Shown here piece after piece: positions 50,531 to 58,904 of a stretch of DNA of 64,000 bases. Location: the NCBI GenBank assembly GCA_020444475.1, contig JAHLKV010000001.1:434001-498000 (forward strand). Direction: 5' to 3'. The DNA comes from a bacterium (GTDB lineage: Bacteria > Zixibacteria > MSB-5A5 > GN15 > FEB-12). The translations under genes were made by a program, and so were the position numbers. Position 1 is the stretch's first letter; each line of letters begins with the position of its first letter. Below the pieces are notes generated by a model. It searched no databases and was not told where the DNA came from. It saw only the letters and a list, made by a program, of their open reading frames with translations.

Positions 50531-50560
50531 TTGACTCTTTTTCAATCTCTCCGGTATCAT
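50531..50560 (+). promoter_or_regulatory. Candidate promoter of the 50596 gene
   Basis: TTGACT (50531-50536), 18-base spacer, TATCAT (50555-50560), 36 bases before the ATG. Confidence 0.45.
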
Positions 50561-50595
50561 CACGAGTTAACACATCGATCTTGTTGAGGGATATT

Positions 50596-51423
50596 ATGGT
50601 TCGATATAGATACACACCGCTCTGGGCGCTGGCCCTGATCGCCCTGCTGCTGGCCGGCCCGACGGCAATTCAGGCCCAGGAAGACATCAACCGCAGCACG
50701 TTGTACGACATTCCGCCGCGCTGGCTGGTCGATATGCCGACCGCCGGGACGCTTCCGCGAGGGCATTTCAGTCTCGGGATGCGACTGTTCTCCGAAGGGG
50801 GCGGGCTGGGGTATACGAATATCGGATTGTCGAACCGGTTTATGGTCGGGATATCGTTTGGCGGGACAAATGTGATTTCCAATCAGGAGCCGAACTGGTA
50901 CCCGACCCTGGAGTTCTCGCTTCGCTTTCGGGTAGTCGATGAATTGCCGTATCTGCCGGCGATGTCGGTCGGGTTTTCTTCGCAGGGCTATGGAGCGTAC
51001 AACGAGCGGCAGGAACGGTATGCGTACAAGTCACGCGGGTTTTATGCGGTAGCGTCGCGGTCGTTTTATTTCTATCGCTGGACGGCCGGATGGCACGGCG
51101 GGATCAACTATGCGACATCGGATGAAGAGACCGAGCACGCTGATGAGGACCTGAAGGATACCGACTTCAACCTGTTCATCGGGTTCGATGCGACGTTCAA
51201 CTACAACCTGGCGCTGTTGCTGGAGTACGATGCGGCGATCAACGATGATCGCAGCGCGAATGATTTCGCCGGTAACGGTCGCGGCTATCTGAATCTGTCG
51301 GTGAAGTGGCTTTTCACGCGCAATCTGGAGATCGAACTGATCGCCAAAGATCTGCTGACCAACCGTCCGGAGTCCGATACGTTTTCACGCGAAGTTCGGT
51401 TGACGTATATAGATTCGTTCTGA
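50596..51423 (+). CDS. Outer-membrane beta-barrel-like protein
   Basis: The 275-residue protein has a signal peptide (ALALIALLLAGPTAIQAQ, cut near residue 27) and a mature chain of short amphipathic strands with many Tyr, Phe and Gly. It ends VRLTYIDSF with a terminal Phe, as in outer-membrane barrels. Strands such as HFSLGMRLFSEGGGLGY and RFMVGISFGG fit a 10-14-stranded barrel. GAGGGATATT precedes the chosen ATG. No named family is recognised, and it is not obviously related to the three paralogues at 31-37 kb. Confidence 0.65.
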   Translation: MVRYRYTPLWALALIALLLAGPTAIQAQEDINRSTLYDIPPRWLVDMPTAGTLPRGHFSLGMRLFSEGGGLGYTNIGLSNRFMVGISFGGTNVISNQEPNWYPTLEFSLRFRVVDELPYLPAMSVGFSSQGYGAYNERQERYAYKSRGFYAVASRSFYFYRWTAGWHGGINYATSDEETEHADEDLKDTDFNLFIGFDATFNYNLALLLEYDAAINDDRSANDFAGNGRGYLNLSVKWLFTRNLEIELIAKDLLTNRPESDTFSREVRLTYIDSF

Positions 51424-51441
51424 GCCGAGAGGCGTCTCAAT

Positions 51442-53295
51442 CTATGGTTCGAGGCGCATGATTTCGCCGCCTTCTCCCCCGGTCCAACCGGTATTCTCGT
51501 CGAGCATGAAGAGCGCCTGAATTGAATGGCGTCCGGCCGTGCGTTGCTCCGTCCATGTTGTCCCACCATCAGTAGTCGAAAAAACCGCTCCACCAGCACT
51601 GCCAATCCAACCGCGCTCGTGATCAATGAACTGCACCTGTGAGAGGTCGAGTGTCGTTCCGATATTCACGGGGTTCCAGGTCTCTCCAGCGTCGATGGTG
51701 TGCAAGACAGTGCCGCTGTTGCCAACGCACCAGGCTTCGGAGTCATCAAGGAACTGGGCGTCGAAAAGATACTCAGTCGTCCCCGACTCTACGCGATGCC
51801 ATGTATCTCCATCGGTGGTGAAGAGAATGGTGCCGAAATTGCCAAAGGCCCAGACTGTGAGGGAGTCCAGCGAGCATATCGCATTTAGAGTGAAGTCGGA
51901 GACGAACTTTACAACCCATACTTCGCCGCCGTCTTCGGTGTGCATAATCGCCGGAAAGCCACAGTTCCACCCGGTAAGGCTATCCACCATGTCGATGTCC
52001 AGAAGTAGCCGCTGGGTGGCGGGCCGGGCCAACTCCCAGGTCGTACCGCCGTCGTACGTACGATACAGATTGCCTCCGCGACTGGATGCCCACCCCCATC
52101 GATCGTTGACGAAGTCGATGACTGCGCCGCTTCCTACGATATCGGTCGATTGCCACGTGTAGCCGCCATCCCAGGTCTCCAACATGTCGCCGGTGAATTG
52201 GGTCTGGAAGCCGTGGGATTCCGTCAGGAAGTAGAGATCGGTGATGGTGATGGGGCGTCGGCCACTCGAGATCTCCGACCACGTAACTCCGTTATCGGCA
52301 CTTCGCGCCACCCGTCCTCGATAGCCCCCTGCAAGTATCACGCCGCCGGGTGAGATGGCGCTGGCATAGACCGAATTCGTTCCAACGGGGTATTCCTCCC
52401 ACGTCTGCCCCCAGTCAAATGAGCGCTGTACATACGATGCCAGACACATTGCGATGATAGCACCATCACGTGACACATTGACTGACCCCAACATGAGGCG
52501 CGTGTGTTGTTCGCTCCAGGTGCGGCCACCATCGGTGGTGATTGCACGACAACCTTCCATCGACCCCCATCGAACATACGTCCCGACAGCAATACCGCTA
52601 TCATGGCCGAAGAAATCTACCGCCTCCAATTCGACGAAGTCCAGAGTGTCCGCACTGAACGTAAACTCAGTCCAACTCCGACCGGAGTCGAACGTCGTCA
52701 GTATGGTATTGCCACCTACTACGCAGCCATGGTCGGGGCTGGTGAAGTTCACATCGCGATACCAGTCGCGTGGGAGGTCATTTCGGAGCAGCCACGAGTG
52801 ACCGCCATCTTTGGTCTCCAAAACGACGCCTTGGCCGACCGCCCATACACTGGTACCGGAAATGCATGCTACCCCGAAAAGTCGGGCTGTCACCGAGGAT
52901 TCCTGACGGCTCCAGGTCCGCCCTCCGTCGCTCGTGTGCAGAATCAGACCATCGTCACCGACCGCCCAGCCGTGCCGAGAATCAGCGAAGGCAATGTCGA
53001 ATAGCGTGGTCCGGCAGTCTATGTCGACCGTCGACCAGGTGTCGCCGGCATCGGGGGATTTGAGGATCACACCCAGCCCGCCCACCGCCCAGCAGGTCTT
53101 ATCGTTGGAGAAGGTCACACCGTAGATGGTTGCCGCGGTGGGATATGGACTGATTATGGACCATTGCTCAGTGGCCGAGCTTCCCCCCCCGCCGCTACTC
53201 ACCGGGTCGCTGGAGCAGGTGAGATTCGAGAGTGAGAAGAGAAAAGCAAGCAGGATCAGACCCGCCGATAAGGTGATTCGAAGATTTGAACGCAT
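51442..53295 (-). CDS. YCF48/BNR-repeat lipoprotein
   Basis: The 617-residue lipoprotein has a signal peptide with lipidation at the Cys of NLTCSSD (about residue 33) and then 12 or more beta-propeller repeats of the YCF48/sortilin type (GWAVGDDGLILHTSDGGRTW, AWCVGNSGTVLHTIDAGETW). Ycf48-like proteins assist photosystem II assembly in phototrophs; in non-phototrophs such proteins are of unknown role, often surface-exposed. The start at 53295 has GGGGAG before it. A near-consensus promoter lies upstream. Confidence 0.82.
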   Translation of the reverse strand: MRSNLRITLSAGLILLAFLFSLSNLTCSSDPVSSGGGGSSATEQWSIISPYPTAATIYGVTFSNDKTCWAVGGLGVILKSPDAGDTWSTVDIDCRTTLFDIAFADSRHGWAVGDDGLILHTSDGGRTWSRQESSVTARLFGVACISGTSVWAVGQGVVLETKDGGHSWLLRNDLPRDWYRDVNFTSPDHGCVVGGNTILTTFDSGRSWTEFTFSADTLDFVELEAVDFFGHDSGIAVGTYVRWGSMEGCRAITTDGGRTWSEQHTRLMLGSVNVSRDGAIIAMCLASYVQRSFDWGQTWEEYPVGTNSVYASAISPGGVILAGGYRGRVARSADNGVTWSEISSGRRPITITDLYFLTESHGFQTQFTGDMLETWDGGYTWQSTDIVGSGAVIDFVNDRWGWASSRGGNLYRTYDGGTTWELARPATQRLLLDIDMVDSLTGWNCGFPAIMHTEDGGEVWVVKFVSDFTLNAICSLDSLTVWAFGNFGTILFTTDGDTWHRVESGTTEYLFDAQFLDDSEAWCVGNSGTVLHTIDAGETWNPVNIGTTLDLSQVQFIDHERGWIGSAGGAVFSTTDGGTTWTEQRTAGRHSIQALFMLDENTGWTGGEGGEIMRLEP

Positions 53296-53444
53296 GGCCA
53301 ACTCCCCGCCAATTCTCAATACGTATAAACGCATCAAGAAGGACTCAAAACGATTAAGCTGTTTAGTCGTTAGAAGTTGGTCGCAGGCTCTCCCGCCCTG
53401 TATGAGGACTACCAGTCGGACGCTCTCGCGCCCGTATCATGTAC

Positions 53445-53472
53445 AGTATAGTACACAAATGTGTCTTGTCAA
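53445..53472 (-). promoter_or_regulatory. Promoter of the YCF48-like gene
   Basis: Minus strand: TTGACA (53467-53472), 16-base spacer, TATACT (53445-53450), about 150 bases before the start. Short palindromes lie around it (TGTAC/GTACA at 53440-53455, ACACA/TGTGT at 53453-53464), possible operator sites. Confidence 0.55.
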
Positions 53473-53503
53473 GGGGAATGGGTGGCTGGCTGACTCGACA
53501 GGT

Positions 53504-53530
53504 GTCACGCTTCGACAGGCTCAGCATGAC
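53504..53530. repeat. Short palindromic extragenic element
   Basis: A 27-base imperfect palindrome: GTCACGCT (53504-53511) and AGCATGAC (53523-53530) pair at seven of eight positions around TCGACAGGCTC. From memory, very similar units (GACAGGCTCAGxxTGAC) recur between genes in many uncultured-lineage genomes. It lies between convergently placed ends of no coding sequence. Confidence 0.45.
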
Positions 53531-53560
53531 TTTCTCCAGATCAGTTACCGTCAATCGGGG

Positions 53561-54295
53561 CTACATGCCCCAGCGGCGCCATTGGGCGAGGACGGATTCG
53601 ACAAACTCAGCGACCGTGTCGCCTACCTTCGTCCGATACTCTTTCGCCTTCGCGAGATCAAACTCCGGGTAGCCTTCCCCCTCCTTGTACAGGAGAATCG
53701 TCCCCGGAACGGGATAGATGTCGGCGCCGCCCTTGAACGTATAGGCAAGCTCTTTGGTATAGAGCGACTTGTCGGCGAGTTTCGGATCGACCGCCATGAC
53801 CATCGCGGTTTCATCGGTACCGGCATGGCCGCCGGCATGACCGAAAAACTCCTCGGTCATCTTCGCGCACAACTCCCACCAGTGAATGACGGCGATGTTG
53901 GCCTTGCGCTCGCGGTGGAAATCGAAAGCAACCTCTTTGAGAGCGGCGTTGTTGCCGCCGTGGCCGTTCATCAGGATCACGTTGCGAAACCCGGTGTCGA
54001 CCATCGAATCCAGAACATCCCTCACATACAGCTGAAACGTGCTCGGCTTGATAGTCGAACCGCCGTTGTAGCGAATCAGCGATTTGGTGATGCCGTAGTT
54101 GACGATCGGCGCAATCAGGGCGTTGATGCGTTCGGCGATATCGTCGGCGATAGCTTCGGGGATGAAGTTGTCCGTTCCCAGACAGGCCGAGCCATGAGCT
54201 TCGACCGTACCGACCGGCAGGATGACGGTGTCGATCTTCTCAGGTACGTGATCGCGGACGGTCAGCCAGTTCAGTTTTTGAAGGTGTCGTTCCAT
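53561..54295 (-). CDS. Creatininase-family amidohydrolase
   Basis: The 244-residue protein has the creatininase metal and catalytic motifs: GTVEAHG with E32 and H34, D42 in LGTDNFIPE, H112 in NGHGGN, and the HAGGHAGTDETA region (153-163) with Glu162. Members cut amide bonds in creatinine, formamide intermediates or cofactor peptides, using two metal ions. Its start overlaps the stop of the DUF2064 gene by one base, so they work together or are at least coupled. Substrate unknown. Confidence 0.88.
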   Translation of the reverse strand: MERHLQKLNWLTVRDHVPEKIDTVILPVGTVEAHGSACLGTDNFIPEAIADDIAERINALIAPIVNYGITKSLIRYNGGSTIKPSTFQLYVRDVLDSMVDTGFRNVILMNGHGGNNAALKEVAFDFHRERKANIAVIHWWELCAKMTEEFFGHAGGHAGTDETAMVMAVDPKLADKSLYTKELAYTFKGGADIYPVPGTILLYKEGEGYPEFDLAKAKEYRTKVGDTVAEFVESVLAQWRRWGM

Positions 54296-55059
54296 CAGGA
54301 TAGCTTGGCGAGTATGCGTTCCATGACCAGTTCGGTTTCGCGGGCAGTGGTTTCGTCCCCTTCGAACCGGAACTGATTTATGTCACGGGTCATGATTTCG
54401 AGTTCTTCCGATGTTTCAACCGCATACCAGATCGGCATCTCGGCCCAGCGCAGTCCCTTGTCGGTGAAGGCCGTGGCCACATCGGCGTAAATCGACGGTG
54501 ACTTCCAGTCGAACTGGGAGAGCTCGATCTGATATGCCCCGGACATGCCGAGCGTGTAGTAACGACCTTCGGGAGTCGGGCCGAAAATGGCGTCGGACTC
54601 CGCGAGCATTTTGCAGGCGGACTTCAGCATGGTGGGACTGACCGTCGGCGTGCGGGAACCAACCAGCAGAACCGACTCATAGCCGGCATCGAAGCACTCC
54701 TTGAAAGCGTGTTCGACGCGAATTCCCCACCGCTCTTTCTTCTGCGAATAGGTCGACACATTCTCTTCGAACCGCTGCGCGGCGACACCGGTAAGTTTCT
54801 TCTTCAGATAGTCCATGACGATCTTGACGAATCGGACGCGGTCGGGCTGGTTTTGATAGTACAGGCGGACATCGGCGTCGCCAACAGAAAGCGCGTGTAC
54901 AACGGTGTCGGTGATGAAGGCCTGGTGCAGGAAGCGAACATCATCCCCCTTGATCAACCCGAAATCCATCGCCGAACCTTCTTCGAACGGCTCCTGGATA
55001 CAGATGACCACAACTCGCTTGTTGCACGGTCCGGCGTTGTTCTTTTTTCGTGGCGGCAT
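54295..55059 (-). CDS. DUF2064/TIGR04282-like glycosyltransferase-fold protein
   Basis: The 254-residue protein shows a nucleotide-sugar-transferase-like fold of the DUF2064 family (CofC/MobA-like). Segments include RWGIRVEHAFKECFDAGYES, LLVGSRTPTVSP, ESDAIFGPTPEGRYYTLGMSG and WKSPSIYADVATAFTDKGL. The DAIFGPTPEGRYY element matches the family's DvVlGPa.DGGYyLiGl in position. Function in the family is not established. The ATG at 55059 is preferred since GGAAAGGG lies just upstream, over an ATG at 55074 with none. It is coupled to the creatininase-like gene. Confidence 0.72.
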   Translation of the reverse strand: MPPRKKNNAGPCNKRVVVICIQEPFEEGSAMDFGLIKGDDVRFLHQAFITDTVVHALSVGDADVRLYYQNQPDRVRFVKIVMDYLKKKLTGVAAQRFEENVSTYSQKKERWGIRVEHAFKECFDAGYESVLLVGSRTPTVSPTMLKSACKMLAESDAIFGPTPEGRYYTLGMSGAYQIELSQFDWKSPSIYADVATAFTDKGLRWAEMPIWYAVETSEELEIMTRDINQFRFEGDETTARETELVMERILAKLS

Positions 55060-55161
55060 ATTCCCTTTCCGCATGGTTGGAGACTATCGGGCGCAATATA
55101 GGACGCGCCGGTAGGGCCGTCAAGCTGCACCACAGAAAAAAGAAATGGGAAATAGCTGACA

Positions 55162-55908
55162 CTAGCCGACATTTTGCAGGGCGGGGAACAACTCCAGTAA
55201 CCAGACGGAAAGCTTGCCGAGGAGGTCAAAAAACATCAGGACGCCAACCAGCATGAGCAGACCGCCGGAGATGATCTCGACGGCATGGAAGTGTCGTTTG
55301 ATGAAGCCAAAGGTACCTATAAGATAGTTGAACAAGAGGGCAGTCAGAATGAACGGCACGCCGAGACCGGCGGAGTAGGCGACCAATAATCCTGCCCCTT
55401 CGGCCAATGAATTCTGCTGGGCGGCGATGATCAAAATGGTGCCGAGGATTGGTCCGATACATGGCGTCCAACCGAACCCGAAGGCGATGCCGATAACGGC
55501 CGAACCGAGTACGCCGCGTTTTTTCTGGCCGGTCAGGTGGAAGCGCTTTTCATAGTTGAGAGCTTTGATGCGAAGCAGTCCGGTGACGTGAAGGCCGAAC
55601 AGGAAGACGATCACACCGGCGACTTTGTTGAAGATACCGAGATGACGCTGCATGAAGTTGCCGATGCCCGAAGCACCGAGTCCCAGCAGAATGAAGACCA
55701 GGGAGAAACCCAGCACGAAAAAGACGGTGTTGAGCAGGAGCTTGCGATAGTTGCCGCCGGTCCTTTCTTTGGACATGAGTTCTTCGACCGACACACCCGA
55801 AATAAACGACAGATATCCCGGAATGAGCGGAAGAACACAGGGGGAAACAAAAGAGAGCAATCCGGCGAGAATCGCAGTGGGAATTTCTACCGATGCTTGA
55901 CCAAACAA
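55162..55908 (-). CDS. ccdA: CcdA/DsbD-type thiol electron carrier
   Basis: The 248-residue protein has six membrane helices and the two CcdA cysteines: C24 in SPCVLPLIPGYLSF and C150 in GWTPCIGP. CcdA passes electrons from cytoplasmic thioredoxin to periplasmic thiol proteins, for example for cytochrome c maturation. A thioredoxin gene (58471) and the candidate selenoprotein lie a few genes upstream on the same strand, so the cluster may serve thiol redox across the membrane. No ResA/CcmG-like partner is visible. Confidence 0.92.
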   Translation of the reverse strand: MFGQASVEIPTAILAGLLSFVSPCVLPLIPGYLSFISGVSVEELMSKERTGGNYRKLLLNTVFFVLGFSLVFILLGLGASGIGNFMQRHLGIFNKVAGVIVFLFGLHVTGLLRIKALNYEKRFHLTGQKKRGVLGSAVIGIAFGFGWTPCIGPILGTILIIAAQQNSLAEGAGLLVAYSAGLGVPFILTALLFNYLIGTFGFIKRHFHAVEIISGGLLMLVGVLMFFDLLGKLSVWLLELFPALQNVG

Positions 55909-55953
55909 GTTAGTATCTCCGTGCTCCGTTTGTCACTGTTGTCCGTGCCGATG

Positions 55954-57210
55954 TCACTTCTTTTTGGTCCGGGCGGCGATCTCGGCGGCAACCAGTTTCA
56001 GCAGTTTCTCGTTGTCGATTTTGGCTACGATTTTCTCGGCGATCCTGGCGGCCAGTTCCGATGCAAACTGGCGAGAGAACAGGGCAACATCGGCCGGAGT
56101 CAAACGTTCCAGTTCTTCTTCCCAGTTATGCGCCTCGCCTTTCGGCTTACCCGCAGCAGCTTCGGTCTCTTTTACGGTTACAACCTGCGGAGGTTCCTCG
56201 GCGGTCCGGATACGCTGCATCTCCTCGCGGAACTCATCGATGAACTTCTCGACCCCGGCGGCCTTGGGCGGCTTGTCGGTTTGGGGTTGCTGCGGAGCTC
56301 GCGCCTGAGTGGTGCCGGCCGACGAGACCGGCGTAATCGGATCCACGGAGGCCGACGGATGATCCACTGTCAGTTTATCCGACTCCGGGGAAGTCGCGCC
56401 ACCCGCGGCGGGCGGCTGCCCCTGTTGTTCGACGCCTTCGTCTCGCATGGCGTTGATGAACCAGTCGTAGTCATGGTTCTCGTCGATTGGCTCGGAATCG
56501 AGCGCGCTCGGCTCCGAGATGCCGTATTGATCGTTCAGTATCTCGATTGACCCCGTCCCCTGTTTCCGGGGCTGCGGCGTCGGTGGCGGTGATGCCGGCG
56601 CAGTTTCGTCATCGCGAATCATGAGTGACTCAACCTTGCCGGAATCCGAAGCCTTGTCTTCCGTGCCGTGGTGCGACATGCCGACCATCGTTCCGTTGGT
56701 CTGGGAAGCCTTCCGGCTGACACCAGTGGTCCTGTCCATCACCTCGGACTCGGTGACATGGATCTGGTCGAGGCCCAGGGCATGGTCGAGGAGTTCATCG
56801 TCGAGATCGCCATTGGCGAGTGGCGCCTGACCGACCGGCCGGGGTTTGTGCTGCACCGCCTGTCCGGAGAAAACCTGAACGCGCTGAATGAAGTCTTTGG
56901 GATCGAACGGACGGCTGATGATGACTTCGTCGGGGAACGGAAGCCCTTCGGATTCGGTCGAATCGAACAGCAGGAGCGGCACCGATGCGGTGCGAGGATC
57001 GGACTGGATGGTCTCGTAGAACGGCCGGCCGTCATCGGCAACCAGGTCGGCCCCGATGATGAGGACGTCGGGTATTGAGAACTGAAGGACTTCCTGCGCC
57101 TTCTCGACAGTGGGCAGGGAAATCACTTCAAAGCCATTCTGCCGCAGGACAGTCTCGGCCACGGAGCGGATAGCTTCGGCGGATTCGGCGACCAGAACTC
57201 GTTTGTGCAT
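55954..57210 (-). CDS. Pseudo-receiver protein with long acidic linker
   Basis: The 418-residue protein starts with a receiver-like domain (about 1-115). The phospho-acceptor Asp is replaced by Gly53 (PDVLIIGAD), the acidic pair after strand 1 is AES, and the conserved Lys before Pro is Arg (SRPFDP), so phosphorylation is unlikely. A low-complexity Glu/Pro/Ala/Gln linker (about 120-310) leads to a C-terminal helical region ending LLKLVAAEIAARTKKK. The ATG at 57210 has AGGGAAG upstream; a GTG at 57234 that overlaps the rhomboid stop is an alternative. Role unknown. Confidence 0.7.
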   Translation of the reverse strand: MHKRVLVAESAEAIRSVAETVLRQNGFEVISLPTVEKAQEVLQFSIPDVLIIGADLVADDGRPFYETIQSDPRTASVPLLLFDSTESEGLPFPDEVIISRPFDPKDFIQRVQVFSGQAVQHKPRPVGQAPLANGDLDDELLDHALGLDQIHVTESEVMDRTTGVSRKASQTNGTMVGMSHHGTEDKASDSGKVESLMIRDDETAPASPPPTPQPRKQGTGSIEILNDQYGISEPSALDSEPIDENHDYDWFINAMRDEGVEQQGQPPAAGGATSPESDKLTVDHPSASVDPITPVSSAGTTQARAPQQPQTDKPPKAAGVEKFIDEFREEMQRIRTAEEPPQVVTVKETEAAAGKPKGEAHNWEEELERLTPADVALFSRQFASELAARIAEKIVAKIDNEKLLKLVAAEIAARTKKK

Positions 57211-57230
57211 GCCGTGGGCTTCCCTGCGGT

Positions 57231-58061
57231 TCACTGGTTGTTGTTTTTATTCGAGAGCCGGGATGAAGCATCTTCAAGGAACTTGCGGTCTTCCTTGCTG
57301 ATATTCTCGATGCCGACCTCGTTTATCTTGTCGAGAATAGCATCGACCCGCTTCATCACATCCTCGGCTTCCTGCCGTCTCTTTTCGAGTTTAGCTTCCT
57401 GGCGTTTGTAACGCAAGTTTTTAAGTTTCTTCGAGAACCCGAGCCCGCGCCAATCGGTCACCATGTAGGCGAGTCCGAACAAAGCGCCGCCAAGGTGAGC
57501 CCAATGCGCAACGCCGGGTGCGGCGGTCAGAAATCCCAGCAGCATGAAGCCGGGGACGAACCATTTGACCTTGATCGGGAACAGGAAATACAGGTAGACC
57601 TCGCGCTCGGGGAACATTCTCCAGTAGGCGACGAGCACGCCGTAGATAGCGGCCGAGGCGCCGATCATCGGCACCATCTGCGTGCTCTGCACGGCCAGGG
57701 TCAGAACCGCGCCGGCCAGTCCGGCCAGGAAGAAGAATCGGCCGAACCGCTTGCTGCCCCAGGTGTGCTCGATCTCGGTGCCAAACATCCAGAGACCGAA
57801 CATATTGAAGAAAATATGCCAGAACCCGCCGTGCAGGAACATATAGGTGACGAGCTGGTAGATCCGGTTCGGGAAGTCGGAGAAAAAGAGGGCCGGCGTA
57901 AGTCCGAACAGATAGGCGAGCTGACTGCCTTTGAGCACCAACTGGAGCAGAAAGACGCTCGCACAGATGATAATGATCAATCTGATGAACGGCGAGAGGC
58001 CGCCCGGTCCGAACCGAAGGCCGGATCCGCGGAAATTACGATTGTAGCCTGAGAAGTTCAT
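57231..58061 (-). CDS. Rhomboid intramembrane serine protease
   Basis: The 276-residue protein has six membrane helices with the rhomboid hallmarks: HGGFWHIFFNMFGLWMFG (about 77-94), the catalytic Ser136 in GASAAIYG, and catalytic His189 in AHWAHLGG. A basic, coiled-coil-like C-terminal tail of about 70 residues follows (KKLKNLRYKRQEAKLEKR). Rhomboids cut membrane proteins inside the bilayer. Substrates are unknown; the gene is 24 bases downstream of the small selenoprotein candidate, a single-pass membrane protein. Confidence 0.92.
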   Translation of the reverse strand: MNFSGYNRNFRGSGLRFGPGGLSPFIRLIIIICASVFLLQLVLKGSQLAYLFGLTPALFFSDFPNRIYQLVTYMFLHGGFWHIFFNMFGLWMFGTEIEHTWGSKRFGRFFFLAGLAGAVLTLAVQSTQMVPMIGASAAIYGVLVAYWRMFPEREVYLYFLFPIKVKWFVPGFMLLGFLTAAPGVAHWAHLGGALFGLAYMVTDWRGLGFSKKLKNLRYKRQEAKLEKRRQEAEDVMKRVDAILDKINEVGIENISKEDRKFLEDASSRLSNKNNNQ

Positions 58062-58085
58062 TTTGTTAGGCTATCGGCAGTCGAG

Positions 58086-58298
58086 CTACTTTTGTTTATC
58101 CGCGCCGGAAGCGGCTCCGGGTCTCGAATTGCCTGAGTCGCTTTCGTTTAGCTTGTCTTTCTCGTCGTTGGCTTCACCCGGAAGCCGGCAGGCCGGACCC
58201 ATTCACGAACCGACGCCGTACCGGGGAAAGACTTTTGTCACCAGAAATAGCCACACGCCGACGAAAATGACAAGAAAAATAAGGTCGTACCAGTCCAT
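58086..58298 (-). CDS. Candidate small membrane selenoprotein (in-frame TGA)
   Basis: A 71-codon frame on the minus strand (ATG 58296-58298, TAG 58086-58088) reads through one TGA (58203-58205) at codon 32. The N-terminal half is one membrane helix (MDWYDLIFLVIFVGVWLFLV) then TKVFPRYGVGS. After the TGA comes MGPACR, giving U32-x4-C37, and an acidic hydrophilic tail. Right after the TGA, 16 bases on, a perfect 6-bp stem (58181-58186 with 58170-58175) holds the loop CGGGT, matching the bacterial SECIS outline: loop about 22 bases from UGA with G among its first two bases. Alternatives are a nonsense mutation or two tiny genes; the shared frame makes these less attractive. The ribosome-binding site is weak. 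Confidence 0.6.
58170..58205 (-). promoter_or_regulatory. Candidate bacterial SECIS element
   Basis: The minus strand carries TGA (58203-58205), a 16-base gap, stem GGCTTC (58181-58186), loop CGGGT (58176-58180) and stem GAAGCC (58170-58175). Distance and loop fit the known bacterial SECIS rules for SelB recruitment. Confidence 0.5.
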
Positions 58299-58409
58299 AT
58301 AAGCTCACACTGCTGCGGTTGTATCTCGATGGTTGCCGTTGGAGTATCCACTCCTGAAATGATCCTGATCAGCGGTCGGTTCCCGCGGCTTTGCTGCGCG
58401 AAAGGCAGG

Positions 58410-58445
58410 AAAAAGGCCGGTCCCACCTATCCGGCGGACCGGCCT
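58410..58445 (-). terminator. Strong intrinsic terminator after trxA
   Basis: A perfect 10-bp stem (58414-58423 with 58436-58445, 12-base loop) followed on the minus strand by five T residues, 26 bases after the thioredoxin stop. It separates trxA from the downstream run. Confidence 0.85.
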
Positions 58446-58470
58446 GAACAATCTTACACGATGGCACGGA

Positions 58471-58797
58471 CTAGGCCAGGACTTTCTCCAACCGCTGCAT
58501 CAGCTGCGATTTCGGTACCGCGCCCACCACCTGATCGACCACTTCACCGTTCTTGAAAAAGAGCAGCGACGGAATCGACATGATGTTGTACTTCCCGGCG
58601 GTCTTGGCGTTGGAGTCAACATCGAGCTTCGTGATCTTGACCTTTTCGCCCATTTCGCCGGCGATCTCTTCGAGGATCGGCGCAATCATCTTGCACGGAC
58701 CGCACCAGGTGGCCCAGAAGTCGACGACGACCGGCTTGTCGGCCTGAAGAACCTCGGCCTCGAAAGAGGCATCAGTAATCTCAACGGGTTTGCTCAT
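58471..58797 (-). CDS. trxA: Thioredoxin
   Basis: The 108-residue protein is a standard cytoplasmic thioredoxin: WCGPC at residues 31-35, DFWATW before it, [24 protein letters not shown] with the cis-Pro, and GAVPKSQL near the end. It keeps ribonucleotide reductase and other thiol enzymes reduced and can feed CcdA. It has its own promoter, a structured 5' leader and a strong terminator, so it is monocistronic. Confidence 0.97.
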   Translation of the reverse strand: MSKPVEITDASFEAEVLQADKPVVVDFWATWCGPCKMIAPILEEIAGEMGEKVKITKLDVDSNAKTAGKYNIMSIPSLLFFKNGEVVDQVVGAVPKSQLMQRLEKVLA

Positions 58798-58857
58798 AGT
58801 GTGTACCTCGTTTCTATTCGTTCCATACGTTCATTCTACGCCTACAACAGCTCCAGT

Positions 58858-58891
58858 CGAACCGGGTTCCACCGAATTCGGTGTCGGTTCG
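58858..58891 (-). other. Hairpin in the trxA leader
   Basis: A 14-base perfect palindrome around GAATTC (58870-58883) nested between 7-bp arms CGAACCG (58858-58864) and CGGTTCG (58885-58891). It lies between the promoter and trxA, so the leader RNA should fold strongly. Confidence 0.4.
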
Positions 58892-58904
58892 GACGACAGC
58901 AGGC

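Noticed and set aside
53561..55059. Mycofactocin-type cluster (creatininase MftE plus glycosyltransferase)
   Set aside because: No radical SAM MftC, precursor MftA or chaperone MftB nearby, and DUF2064 is not the MftF family.
58201..58298. Separate 31-codon and 38-codon genes instead of one selenoprotein
   Set aside because: The TGA is followed at once by ATG in the same frame; the second piece alone lacks a ribosome-binding site and a plausible fold. Not fully excluded.
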